From Arcobacteraceae bacterium (lineage in GTDB: Bacteria > Campylobacterota > Campylobacteria > Campylobacterales > Arcobacteraceae), in contig JAIOSF010000024.1 of the NCBI GenBank assembly GCA_021107755.1, positions 1-64,000 of the forward strand: DNA of 64,000 nucleotides. The letters are read 5' to 3'. Position numbers and translations under genes: made by a program. Of this stretch, positions 26,306 through 34,422 are shown piece by piece (the stretch's first letter is position 1; each line of letters starts with the position of its first letter). The notes under the pieces were generated by a model. The model saw only the letters and a list, made by a program, of their open reading frames with translations. It was not told the DNA's origin and ran no database searches.

Positions 26306-28117
26306 TTGACTTTAGAGCAAAAACTTCAAAACTTACCATCTCAACCAGGTATTTATCAATACTTTGATAAAAATGGAAAGCTCCTTTATATAGGAAAAGC
26401 AAAGGTTCTTAAAAACAGAGTCAAAAGCTACTTTAAATTTACACCCACATTAGCACCTTCAGATAGACTGGGTCCTCGTATCTATAAGATGATAACAGAA
26501 GTTGACAATATGCACTATATCGTCGTTGAGAGTGAAAATGATGCACTGATATTAGAAAACTCCCTTATAAAGCAACTCAAACCAAAATATAACATACTTC
26601 TAAGAGATGACAAAACATTTCCATATATCTATATAGACTACAATGATGAGTTTCCAAGACTAGATATCACAAGAAAAGTTCTTAGAGGAAAGAGTATCAA
26701 GTATTTTGGTCCTTTTAGTAGTGGTGCTAGAGATTTACTCGATACTATCTATGAGATAGTTCCCTTGGTGCAAAAAAAGTCTTGTGTCAAAGGTGGCAAA
26801 GCTTGTATGTTTTATCAAATACAAAAGTGTTTTGCACCTTGTGAGGGGAAAATCACCAAAGAGAAGTATGCAAAGCTCATAGAAGATGCCCTAGAGTACA
26901 TCAACAACAAATCAAAGATCATTGAAGCACTTACTCAAAAAATGGAACTCTATAGTGAACAGTTTCGTTTTGAAGATGCTATGAAGATGAGAGATAGGAT
27001 ACAAACTATCTCAAAATCACAAATTAAATCAACACTAGACTTTGCAAACAATGAAGACCTCGATCTATTTGCAGTAGAACTTGGTGTAAACAAAGCAGTT
27101 GTGATAAAAATGTTTATACGAGGTGGTAAGCTTATCTCCACTATTCACAACTATGTAAATATCACAGAGATTACAACAATTGATGAGATATATAAAACAG
27201 CTATAGTCAACTATTATAATGAAGAATTGCCAACTGTTCCATCAACAGTTTTAATATCTGATGAGATAGAAGATACAAAAGAATTAGAATCTTTTATAGG
27301 GGAAAGATACAACAAAAACATCTCAATAAACTTGCCAAAAATAGGTATTAAAAAACAACTCATAGATTTAGCAAAAAACAACTGTGTAGAGCTTTTAAAG
27401 CTAGATAAAACAAATACAAATAATATCATCTATAGACAACTACAGGAACTATTTAACCTATACAAAACACCAACACGGTTTGAGTGTTATGACAACTCAC
27501 AAATGATGGGTCAAGCAAGGGTAGGTGCTATGATTGTCTGGGATGAAGATAAGTTTTATAAAGAGGATTATAGATTATACAATTTAGAAGCACTTGATGA
27601 GTATGGACAGATGAAAGAGATGTTAACTAGAAGAGTTGAAAGATTTGAGCAAAATCCACCACCAGATTTATGGGTTTTAGATGGAGGACAAGCACTACTA
27701 AATCTTGCTTACGATATTACTACTAGTGTTGGGGTAAATTTAGATATTGTGGCCATTGCCAAAGAGAAAATTGACGCTAAGGCTCATAGGGCAAAAGGAA
27801 ACGCAAAAGATATTATCTATACAAAAGATGAAATTTTTAGACTAGAAACATCTGACAAAAGATTACAATTTTGCCAACGACTCAGAGATGAAGCTCATAG
27901 AAGTGCTATCACTTTTCATAAGAAACAAAAACGAAAAGAGGACAAACAAATCTCACTTTTAAGTATTCATGGAATTGGGGAAGCAAAAGTAAAAAAACTT
28001 TTAGACTATTTTGGAACTTTTGAAGAAATCAATGAAGCAACTGAAGAACAATTATCTCTTGTTTTAAATCAAAAAGATGCAAAACTTATCCAAGAATACC
28101 TTAACAAAAGGGATTAA
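26306..28117 (+). CDS. uvrC: Excinuclease ABC subunit C
   Basis: UvrC makes both incisions around bulky DNA lesions with UvrAB. The start is assigned to TTG at 26306, giving MTLEQKLQNLPSQPGIYQYF, because AAGGG sits 6 bp upstream and the family normally begins here. The product is 603 residues. The GIY-YIG nuclease domain begins at G15-I16-Y17 with Y28-I29-G30; a UvrB-binding segment follows near 200-235; the endonuclease-V-like domain contains YDNSQMMGQARVGAMIVW; and a helix-hairpin-helix closes the protein (LSIHGIGEAKVKKLLDYFG). Confidence 0.95.
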   Translation: MTLEQKLQNLPSQPGIYQYFDKNGKLLYIGKAKVLKNRVKSYFKFTPTLAPSDRLGPRIYKMITEVDNMHYIVVESENDALILENSLIKQLKPKYNILLRDDKTFPYIYIDYNDEFPRLDITRKVLRGKSIKYFGPFSSGARDLLDTIYEIVPLVQKKSCVKGGKACMFYQIQKCFAPCEGKITKEKYAKLIEDALEYINNKSKIIEALTQKMELYSEQFRFEDAMKMRDRIQTISKSQIKSTLDFANNEDLDLFAVELGVNKAVVIKMFIRGGKLISTIHNYVNITEITTIDEIYKTAIVNYYNEELPTVPSTVLISDEIEDTKELESFIGERYNKNISINLPKIGIKKQLIDLAKNNCVELLKLDKTNTNNIIYRQLQELFNLYKTPTRFECYDNSQMMGQARVGAMIVWDEDKFYKEDYRLYNLEALDEYGQMKEMLTRRVERFEQNPPPDLWVLDGGQALLNLAYDITTSVGVNLDIVAIAKEKIDAKAHRAKGNAKDIIYTKDEIFRLETSDKRLQFCQRLRDEAHRSAITFHKKQKRKEDKQISLLSIHGIGEAKVKKLLDYFGTFEEINEATEEQLSLVLNQKDAKLIQEYLNKRD

Positions 28118-28482
28118 AGAAAATTTAATATTTTTCATAGTTATTCACACGCTATTCACATATACATTTAACCTTAAAAAACTATAAAATACAATATAAA
28201 TTTAAAAAAAAATTATAAAATTTCATTAATAATTTTTTTTCACATTAAAAGTTATAATCCCTCAACCAAGGGCTTTGTAGCTATTTTAATTTTAATTTAA
28301 TCTATTTTGAAGAAATGATTAATAAAAATATAGCAACTTTTTTTGTGAAAAAAATCCCTTTGTTAAGGGCTTTGAAGAAGATAGAAAAATCTTTCATGTG
28401 ACAAACTTAAATTTAATATAATTTGTGTAAAATGTTATAAAATAATTGAAAAAAAGGATAAGTAATTTTACGAATAATTTTT
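28118..28482. other. 365-bp AT-rich intergenic region with DnaA-box-like motifs and small hairpins
   Basis: No gene is seen. TTATTCACA (28141-28149) and CTATTCACA (28152-28160) lie in tandem, and related TTTTTCACA sequences occur at 28236-28244 and, inverted, at 28344-28352. Two short units share the 10-mer AAGGGCTTTG (28268-28277 and 28365-28374), each preceded by a CCCT arm that can pair with it. Direct -10-like ATATAAT boxes lie near 28415-28425. The region could hold DnaA binding sites, a small RNA or the promoter of the Sel1 gene. None of these is proven. Confidence 0.4.
28356..28369 (-). terminator. Small hairpin with T tract on the minus strand
   Basis: CCCTT (28356-28360) and AAGGG (28365-28369) pair around a 4-nt loop. 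Read on the minus strand, the stem is followed by ATTTTTTT, which looks like a short rho-independent terminator. No annotated minus-strand gene ends here, so it might terminate antisense or small-RNA transcription. Confidence 0.35.
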
Positions 28483-29133
28483 TTGATAATTATAGTTTTT
28501 TTGACGAACTCTTTTTGCTCATATTTTGAAGATGCTACGAAAGCTTTTGAAGAAAAAAATATAGAAAGAGCACTCTATTTTTATAAAAAATCTGCCATAT
28601 CTGGAAATGATGAAGCAATTTTTATTCTTGGAAGAATATACTACAATGGAAAATATGTCAAACAAGATTTAGAAAAATCTCTCTACTACTTTGAAAAAAT
28701 ATCACCCTATGGTCACAAAAAAGCAAAATACAACTCAGCTATTATCTATGCAAATACAAAATACAAAAAACATGATTATAGAAAAGCATATAATATCTTT
28801 TTAGAATTAGCACAAGAGGGATATGCAAAAGCACAAAATAAAGTTGGTATATTCTTACTACATGGTATAGGTATCGATAAAGACTATAAAATGGCTCTAA
28901 AATGGTTTGAACAGGCATATTTTAAACAAAACTACAAGCCAGCAAGTTGTAATCTTGCAATAATATTTATAAATGGCTACGGAGTGTTTCCAAACTTTGG
29001 AAGAGCTAGAAAAATAGCACAAGAAGGCTATGATGAAAAAATTCCTACTTGTGTGAAAGTTTATAAAGATTTTAAACTACACAAGTACCCAGAGGATACA
29101 GGATTTAAGACTGGGTATTATAAGAACTTTTAG
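28483..29133 (+). CDS. Sel1-repeat (TPR-like) exported protein
   Basis: A 216-residue protein of tandem Sel1-like repeats, for example AIFILGRIYYNGKYVKQDLE, AQNKVGIFLLHGIGIDKDYK and ASCNLAIIFINGYGVFPNFG. Such solenoids bind other proteins. The N-terminus is a signal peptide ending near SFCS. The start codon is uncertain: TTG at 28483 lies more than 20 nt from the AAAGGA site, whereas an in-frame ATT at 28465 lies 6 nt from it and would add six residues including an arginine. The 3' end overlaps the convergent membrane-protein gene by 29 bp. Confidence 0.8.
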   Translation: MIIIVFLTNSFCSYFEDATKAFEEKNIERALYFYKKSAISGNDEAIFILGRIYYNGKYVKQDLEKSLYYFEKISPYGHKKAKYNSAIIYANTKYKKHDYRKAYNIFLELAQEGYAKAQNKVGIFLLHGIGIDKDYKMALKWFEQAYFKQNYKPASCNLAIIFINGYGVFPNFGRARKIAQEGYDEKIPTCVKVYKDFKLHKYPEDTGFKTGYYKNF

Positions 29134-29638
29134 AATAAAGACTTAATACTAAAGAAGCGACTGGAACTATTAAAAAACCAAACATATAAGACCAAATATG
29201 CAGATATCCATTGTTATTTAGGAAAAAGAAACAAATTATTAAAAAAATATATCCAGAGAGTCTATAGAAAGATGCCATGCCACTAAAACCAGATTTGAAA
29301 TTTGCAAAATAGTTTTGTTTAATTGGCTTCATAGCCTCTTTTATCTCCTCTTTAGAGTATTGCTCTTTTTGTTCTATTGTTTCAACCTCTGGAGAATAAA
29401 GATCATACTTATCATCCATTTTATCTAGTTCATCATAGTTGTCATCATCATTTACATGATCTTCTACTCGTGAATCTACATTTTTCTTATATCCATAGTA
29501 TGAGCCTATAGTTACAAGAACAGAACTTATGAAAGCCAACTGTGTATTTAAAAGCCATTGAAACTGACCAAGTATCACACAAAAAAGTACAACAATTAAA
29601 TCAACTATAAATAAAATCTTCAGAGTATTAAAATTCAT
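29105..29638 (-). CDS. Integral membrane protein of the AtpZ-linked cluster
   Basis: A 177-residue protein with two hydrophobic segments near the N-terminus (about 8-25 and 33-50), an acidic cytoplasmic stretch (about 55-95, rich in D and E) and two more helices at the C-terminus. The family function is not known to me, although a similar protein is linked to hemL and atpZ-like genes in Campylobacter. It starts 2 bp after the AtpZ-like gene, which indicates one transcript. The end overlaps the Sel1 gene by 29 bp on the other strand. Confidence 0.65.
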   Translation of the reverse strand: MNFNTLKILFIVDLIVVLFCVILGQFQWLLNTQLAFISSVLVTIGSYYGYKKNVDSRVEDHVNDDDNYDELDKMDDKYDLYSPEVETIEQKEQYSKEEIKEAMKPIKQNYFANFKSGFSGMASFYRLSGYIFLIICFFFLNNNGYLHIWSYMFGFLIVPVASLVLSLYSKSSYNTQS

Positions 29639-29640
29639 TG

Positions 29641-29967
29641 TTACTTATCATCTTCATCTTTTTGATCATTGTAACCATATTTTTTAAGATGAGCATATTT
29701 TGGATCATCTGCTAGTTTATCTAAATCTTTTTTCGCTTTTTTATAAGCTTTATAAACATTTAAAACTGCAGCACTAATACCATAAAATACACCAATCCAA
29801 AGTGTCCAAGTATATCCAGTCCAACTTTTAAGTAATAATCCTGCCCCTACCCCCAAAGCGATAGCAACAACAATAGAAATACCCAAAGACATATTGTCTA
29901 AGGCTTCTATTTTGTCTCTATGTTTTGGAACCTCTTTTTGTTCTATGTTTTCTTTATTTTCTTCCAT
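29641..29967 (-). CDS. AtpZ/AtpI-family membrane protein
   Basis: A 108-residue protein with two transmembrane helices (about 27-50 and 56-78: MSLGISIVVAIALGVGAG and TLWIGVFYGISAAVLNVYKA), the layout of AtpZ/AtpI, which assist F1Fo ATP synthase assembly or magnesium uptake. The start at 29967 is preferred since AGGA stands 5 bp upstream; a longer version would overlap the previous gene. The tail is charged. No ATP synthase subunit gene is in the window, so the role is inferred from the family only. Confidence 0.75.
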   Translation of the reverse strand: MEENKENIEQKEVPKHRDKIEALDNMSLGISIVVAIALGVGAGLLLKSWTGYTWTLWIGVFYGISAAVLNVYKAYKKAKKDLDKLADDPKYAHLKKYGYNDQKDEDDK

Positions 29968-29974
29968 CTTCATC

Positions 29975-30589
29975 CTAATTAATGTAAGTGCAACAATAAT
30001 CAGCAATCTCTTTAACTTTTATGTCAAAGCTTGAGTTTGCAGGAACTTCAAAGAACTCACCAGCTTTTATAGTCTCACAATTTGTCTCTTCACCTTTAAG
30101 TTCTACTTCAACCTCGCCAGCTAAGATTTCCATATGTTCAGCAAGTTCCGTACTAAATGTATAGCTTCCTGGCATCATGATACCTAAAGTTTTTCTTGTA
30201 CCATCACTATCGATAACTGTTCTACTTGTAACTTGTCCATCAAAATAGATATTTGCTTTTTTTGTTACATTTGCATTGTTAAATTCACCCTCAACAGTTT
30301 TTGGTAATTCATAATCAACAACTTTAGAGATAGTTCCAAGTGATTTAATAAACTCTATTACTGGTATATGATAAGGATGAGTTGCATAAGCATCTAAAGC
30401 TTCTTTGTCATCAACCATAACAGTTAAAGCCAAATCATACGCTCTATCCTCTTGTGCAAAATTTACACCAACTTCTAATGCTCTTATAAAGTTAATGTTG
30501 TCTTTTAAGCTATTTAGCTTTACAATCATATCATCTTTATGTTTTAACCCTTCATCTGAAAGTTTTAAAAAAACTATATGTTTAATCAT
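29975..30589 (-). CDS. Fusion of a Dabb domain with a PpnP-type nucleoside phosphorylase
   Basis: A 204-residue two-domain protein. Residues 1 to about 95 form a stress-responsive alpha-beta barrel (Dabb) domain: MIKHIVFLKLSDE, ALEVGVNFAQEDRAYDLALT, and YATHPYHIPVIEF. Residues about 105-204 match PpnP (DUF1255), a cupin-like pyrimidine/purine nucleoside phosphorylase: NVTKKANIYFDGQVTSRTV, LGIMMPGSYTF and MEILAGEVEVEL. PpnP converts nucleosides and phosphate to base and ribose 1-phosphate. The Dabb half is probably a dimerisation module. PpnP is normally a free-standing protein of about 95 residues. Confidence 0.88.
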   Translation of the reverse strand: MIKHIVFLKLSDEGLKHKDDMIVKLNSLKDNINFIRALEVGVNFAQEDRAYDLALTVMVDDKEALDAYATHPYHIPVIEFIKSLGTISKVVDYELPKTVEGEFNNANVTKKANIYFDGQVTSRTVIDSDGTRKTLGIMMPGSYTFSTELAEHMEILAGEVEVELKGEETNCETIKAGEFFEVPANSSFDIKVKEIADYCCTYIN

Positions 30590-30709
30590 TCTGTTTTCCT
30601 CTATAATAATATTTTTGGGAGTATATCAAGTTATCACTTAAGATATAAAACCAAAGTTTCTTTAAAATTTTTGTGCTAGAATTATCTATCAAATTAAAAG
30701 GAGTCAAAA

Positions 30710-31552
30710 ATGTTCAAAAAATTATTACTAGCAACAACTCTTATCTCATACGCAACAGCAATAGAGGTAGCAAAAGTATGGGAATCAGAACCTGTATTAA
30801 AGGTGCCAGAAAGTGTCCTTCTTGACAATCAAAATAATCAACTATTTGTAGCAAATATCAACGGAAAACCAACCGACAAAGATGGAAATGGTTTTATAAG
30901 TATATTAAGTCTTGATGGGAAAGTAAAAACTCTAGAGTTTTCAAAAGGTTTTGATGCACCAAAAGGGATGGCTATCTATGATAATAAACTTTATGTAAGT
31001 GATATAGATACCCTAAGAGTAGTTGATTTAAAAGATGGAAAAATTATCAAAAACTATCATATAAAAGAAGCACAGTTTTTAAATGATGTTGTTGCTACAA
31101 AAGATGGAACTATCTATGTGTCTGATTATTCTCCTGAAAATAAAGCTATTTATAAACTTCAAAACAAAACTATGACAAAATGGATGGGAAGTGGAAATCT
31201 TCTAGGTGAACGACCAAATGGTGTGTGGATAAAAGATGATAAACTTATCATAGGGACAAAAGAGGGAACAATCTTTAGTGTAGATCAAAAAAGCAAAAAA
31301 ATATCAACTTTTAAAGACAATATTGGTGTAAACGGGATAGATGGTATTTCAACTTTTGATGACAATAGCTACATCACTTCAGATTGGGCTGGGAGAATTT
31401 TTATATCAGATAAAACTAAAAGTGAACAAATTATAGATGGAAGTGCAGATAAAATAAATGCAGCTGATATTTGGTACGATATGAAAAGTAAAAAACTTTA
31501 TATACCTACATTTTTTGATAATAGAATATTGTGTTATGATCTAAAGAAATAG
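30710..31552 (+). CDS. Exported beta-propeller (SMP-30/gluconolactonase-like) protein
   Basis: A 280-residue protein with a signal peptide (about 1-18, ending SYATA) and a six-bladed propeller pattern. Repeated blades read DKLYVSDI-type strands, for example KLYVSDIDTLRVVDLKDGKI and GTIYVSDYSPENKAIYKLQN, and the end is LYIPTFFDNRILCYDL. SMP-30-like proteins include lactonases, but metal ligands cannot be assigned with confidence here. The protein is probably periplasmic. The AAAAGGAG site 7 bp upstream supports the start. A 20-bp part of the 3' end is repeated at 34770. Confidence 0.75.
   Translation: MFKKLLLATTLISYATAIEVAKVWESEPVLKVPESVLLDNQNNQLFVANINGKPTDKDGNGFISILSLDGKVKTLEFSKGFDAPKGMAIYDNKLYVSDIDTLRVVDLKDGKIIKNYHIKEAQFLNDVVATKDGTIYVSDYSPENKAIYKLQNKTMTKWMGSGNLLGERPNGVWIKDDKLIIGTKEGTIFSVDQKSKKISTFKDNIGVNGIDGISTFDDNSYITSDWAGRIFISDKTKSEQIIDGSADKINAADIWYDMKSKKLYIPTFFDNRILCYDLKK
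31505..31524 (+). repeat. 20-bp duplicated coding segment, copy in the propeller gene
   Basis: CCTACATTTTTTGATAATAG is identical to 34770-34789 and encodes PTFFDN plus the start of the next codon in the last blade of the propeller protein. Confidence 0.8.
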
Positions 31553-31616
31553 AAGATTCTACTCCTTTAGATAATATTAATAATGATTGATGTAATATCT
31601 TTTCAAAGGATTGTAA

Positions 31617-33527
31617 ATGAAAACAATAAATACCTATTATACTTCCCTTGAAAATTTAAGTAGTTTTATACAAGATAATAATATTCTTGATTCTTCAAAG
31701 CTTTTAGTCCAAGTGTTTAGTAGTCAAAATGACTATACTTTTATAAGTGATTTAACAAAATTCTTTTCAGAAAATTTTCCATTATCATCTTTAATAGGTT
31801 CAACTACTGATGGTGAGATAAAAGATGGTCAGGTATCTATAGACACAACAATCATAAGTTTTACCATATTTGAAAAAGCAAATTTAAAAACATATATTTC
31901 AGATCAATTTGAAAACTATTTTCAAGCTGGTATTGGTTTAGCTACAAACATAATAGAAAAAGATAGTAAGGTAATAATATCTTTTATTGATGGTCTTTTA
32001 GGAAATGGAGAAGAATATCTTAATGGAATCAATTCAATAAATAGTGAGATTATAGTAGCTGGTGGACTTGCTGGGGACAATGGAACATTTACACAAACTT
32101 ATGTTTTTACAAAAGATAATATATATGAAAAAGGAGTTGTAGGAGTATCATTAAATAGTTCTGACTTGAAAGTATTTACTGATTATGGTTTTGACTGGCT
32201 CCCTATTGGTCAAAAACTAAAGATTACAAAAGCAGATAAAAATAGGGTTTATACTATTGATGATAAAACTGCTGTAGAAACATACAGTTATTATTTGGGT
32301 AGTGATATAAGTGAACAGTTACCAAATATCGGTATTGAATTTCCGTTGATTTTAAAAAAAGATGGTATAGAGATTGCTCGAGCTGTAATTGGTAAAAATG
32401 ATGATGGTTCTTTGGTTTTTGCTGGAAATCTTCAGGAGGGAGATGAAGTGCGATTTGGTTATGGAAATGCAGATAAAATACTTTCTAAAACACAACACCA
32501 TATTGATAAACTTTACAATCAACCAATACAGAGTATATTTATCTATTCTTGTATGGCAAGAAGAAGATTTATGCCTGAAAAAATTGAAAATGAAACACTT
32601 ATTTATAATCAGATATCCCCTACTAGTGGTTTTTTTACTTATGGTGAATTTTTTAGTACAAATAAAAGTAAAAAATTACTTAATGAAAGTATGACATTAT
32701 TAGCATTAAGTGAGGAAGAGGAATCTAATACCAAAAAAATCACTGTAAGAGTTGAAAAGAATGTAAGTTCAACAATACAAGCATTATCACATCTTATCCA
32801 TGTTTCAACAGAAGAGCTTCAACGAAAAGATGAGATTATGATAACACAATCACGAAATGCTGCTATGGGTGAAATGTTAAATATGATTGCACACCAATGG
32901 AGACAACCTTTAAATACAATCTCAATGACTGCGAATAATATTTTAATAGAGAAAGAACTAGAATGTTTAGATGATGAAAATTTAGTTGAATATATAAATT
33001 CTATTATAAAAGAATCATCTGAACTTTCAGAAATAATAGATAATTTTAGAAACTATTTTAGCCCTACAAAAGAGAAAGAAGAGATTGCAATTACGACTAT
33101 TATAAAAGAGACACTCGGTATTATCAATTCAAACCTCAAAGATAATAATATAGAATTAATTATTCAAAACAAATCTGACTCTACTATCTACACTCACAAA
33201 CAAGAGTTAATGCAAGTTTTACTCAACTTAATAAATAATTCAAAAGATGCTTTTATATCAAATGAAAAAGAGAAAAGAGTAATCATTATATCGACTAAAA
33301 ATGAGAATGAAACTATCATAATAGATTTATGTGATAATGCAGGTGGTATAGATAGCAATATCATAAATGAAATTTTCAATCCATATTTTACTACAAAAAA
33401 TGATTTAAATGGTACAGGACTTGGACTTTATATGTGTAAAATAGTTATTGAAAAATATATGAATGGAAAACTATCTGTTGAAAATATGAAAGATGGTGTA
33501 TGTTTTACTATTGTTATTCCAAAATAG
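31617..33527 (+). CDS. FIST-domain sensor histidine kinase
   Basis: A 636-residue soluble kinase. The N-terminal FIST_N domain (about 25-220) contains LIGSTTDGEIKDGQVS and VAGGLAGDNGTF; FIST_C follows (about 225-370, with SIFIYSCMARRRFM). A coiled coil leads to the kinase core with H-box IAHQWRQPLN, N-box NNSKDAF, DNAGGID and GTGLGLYMCKI. FIST domains are predicted to bind small ligands such as amino acids. No transmembrane helix is present, so it senses a cytoplasmic signal. There is no adjacent response regulator. It starts 64 bp after the propeller gene. Confidence 0.93.
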   Translation: MKTINTYYTSLENLSSFIQDNNILDSSKLLVQVFSSQNDYTFISDLTKFFSENFPLSSLIGSTTDGEIKDGQVSIDTTIISFTIFEKANLKTYISDQFENYFQAGIGLATNIIEKDSKVIISFIDGLLGNGEEYLNGINSINSEIIVAGGLAGDNGTFTQTYVFTKDNIYEKGVVGVSLNSSDLKVFTDYGFDWLPIGQKLKITKADKNRVYTIDDKTAVETYSYYLGSDISEQLPNIGIEFPLILKKDGIEIARAVIGKNDDGSLVFAGNLQEGDEVRFGYGNADKILSKTQHHIDKLYNQPIQSIFIYSCMARRRFMPEKIENETLIYNQISPTSGFFTYGEFFSTNKSKKLLNESMTLLALSEEEESNTKKITVRVEKNVSSTIQALSHLIHVSTEELQRKDEIMITQSRNAAMGEMLNMIAHQWRQPLNTISMTANNILIEKELECLDDENLVEYINSIIKESSELSEIIDNFRNYFSPTKEKEEIAITTIIKETLGIINSNLKDNNIELIIQNKSDSTIYTHKQELMQVLLNLINNSKDAFISNEKEKRVIIISTKNENETIIIDLCDNAGGIDSNIINEIFNPYFTTKNDLNGTGLGLYMCKIVIEKYMNGKLSVENMKDGVCFTIVIPK

Positions 33528-33554
33528 AAAATAAATAGACTAAGCAATCATAAT

Positions 33555-33596
33555 AAAAAAGCTTTACTATGGTTGCAATTGTCCCTAAGCTTTTTT
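33555..33596. terminator. Bidirectional terminator-like inverted repeat
   Basis: AAAAAAGCTT (33555-33564) and AAGCTTTTTT (33587-33596) are perfect complements with a 22-nt loop, between the convergent FIST kinase and GlsB-like genes. Either transcript would end in a T run. The right arm overlaps the last codons of the minus-strand gene. Confidence 0.5.
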
Positions 33597-33836
33597 AACT
33601 ACACCAATTATAGCTAACAAAATAACAGCACCCACAGTTGCCATAATTATAGAACCTAACAAACCACCTGTTATGATATTAAGTAACCCAAATAGAAAGC
33701 TACCCAATACGGCACCAACTATCCCTACAAGGATATTGCCCAAAAGTCCAAATCCTCGCCCTTTCATAATTACCCCAGCAAGCCAACCAGCAAGTGCGCC
33801 AATTATTATAAATATTATTAAGTCAGTAATAGTCAT
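33585..33836 (-). CDS. GlsB/YeaQ/YmgE-family small membrane stress protein
   Basis: An 83-residue protein with three hydrophobic segments in the transglycosylase-associated (YeaQ/YmgE) pattern: IIIGALAGWLAGVIMKGRG, then GLLGNILVGIVGAVLGSFLF and a C-terminal IIMATVGAVILLAIIGVVKK. Members are membrane proteins induced in stress and stationary phase, without enzymatic activity being established. It lies 12 bp downstream of the DUF3185 gene, with which it is probably co-transcribed. Confidence 0.88.
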   Translation of the reverse strand: MTITDLIIFIIIGALAGWLAGVIMKGRGFGLLGNILVGIVGAVLGSFLFGLLNIITGGLLGSIIMATVGAVILLAIIGVVKKA

Positions 33837-33848
33837 AATCTCTCCTAT

Positions 33849-34040
33849 TTAATTTTTTCTAAAAAGAAACATACCGACAAAAAAACTGACAGCACCGCCA
33901 ATATAATAAGTCATCACTTTATCCGTATCTGCACCTGTAACTGCTTGTGTTACTTGTGAACCAACTGAACCTGATAATTGATATCCCCATATTGCAAGAC
34001 CAATTCCTAAAACTACTAAGGCTATACCTATGATTTTCAT
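33849..34040 (-). CDS. DUF3185-family small membrane protein
   Basis: A 63-residue protein with two transmembrane helices: MKIIGIALVVLGIGLAIWGY at the start, and a second one near YIGGAVSFFVGMFLF. The middle contains the family's SGSVGSQVTQAVTGADTDK stretch. The function is unknown. It is the first gene of a minus-strand pair with the GlsB-like gene and is divergent from the lmo0937-type gene, so this is a cluster of small stress-type membrane proteins. Confidence 0.85.
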   Translation of the reverse strand: MKIIGIALVVLGIGLAIWGYQLSGSVGSQVTQAVTGADTDKVMTYYIGGAVSFFVGMFLFRKN

Positions 34041-34211
34041 TGTAACTCCTTTAATTTGTAATCCATTATATATGAATCACATACAATAGTCAATCATTTT
34101 ATTAGCCTATAATCTTTGTCATAAAAGACGGTATTAACTAGTATATTTTAATTATCTTCAATTAAAATATATTGGAGTACAGTGGAGACATCTACAACAA
34201 GGAGAAATATT

Positions 34212-34359
34212 ATGTTAGAAACTATTGCAATAATTCTAATCGTCCTTTGGCTTTTAGGACTGGTCAGCTCATATTCGTTGGGGGGGATTTATCCATATTC
34301 TCTTAGTAATTGCTCTTGTGGTTATTTTGGTTCGTGTTATCCAAGGAAGACGGCTATAA
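34212..34359 (+). pseudogene. Lmo0937-family small membrane protein gene, frameshifted in a run of seven G
   Basis: The reading frame starts MLETIAIILIVLWLLGLVSS behind AAGGAGAAATATT and fits the lmo0937 family, proteins of about 48 residues. At 34280-34286 seven consecutive G shift the frame. With six G the protein would continue GGFIHILLVIALVVILVRVI and finish QGRRL at the stop codon 34357-34359. As written, the frame instead runs to 34382 with an unrelated tail (GGIYPYSLSNCSC...). The cause may be phase variation, a true loss or a sequencing/assembly error in the G run. The rest of the gene is intact. Confidence 0.85.
34280..34286. repeat. Seven-G homopolymer causing the frameshift
   Basis: Seven consecutive G in a very AT-rich sequence, at the exact point where the lmo0937-type frame is lost. 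G runs are the main phase-variation elements in Campylobacter, where they are usually 8 or longer, and they are also error-prone in sequencing. Confidence 0.9.
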
Positions 34360-34422
34360 AAAAGCGTCAGAAGTCTTTATAAAAACTAAAATGACTAAAC
34401 TCTCAAAATAAAAGGAAATAAA

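Noticed and set aside
26247-26402. Longer version of the NUDIX protein (52 extra residues)
   Set aside because: The extra stretch reads through the uvrC start and promoter on the opposite strand, has low similarity to the family start, and the ATG at 26246 gives the standard N-terminus.
28118-28482. CRISPR array or replication origin in the long intergenic region
   Set aside because: Only two copies of a 10-bp unit are present and no regular repeat-spacer ladder exists. DnaA-box-like motifs are present but dnaA, dnaN and gidA-type neighbours are missing, so only a DnaA-related site is suggested.
34183-34211. Longer start (METSTTRRNI...) for the lmo0937-type gene
   Set aside because: The AAGGAGA ribosome-binding site points to ATG 34212 and the family begins MLETIA; the upstream codons are part of the leader.
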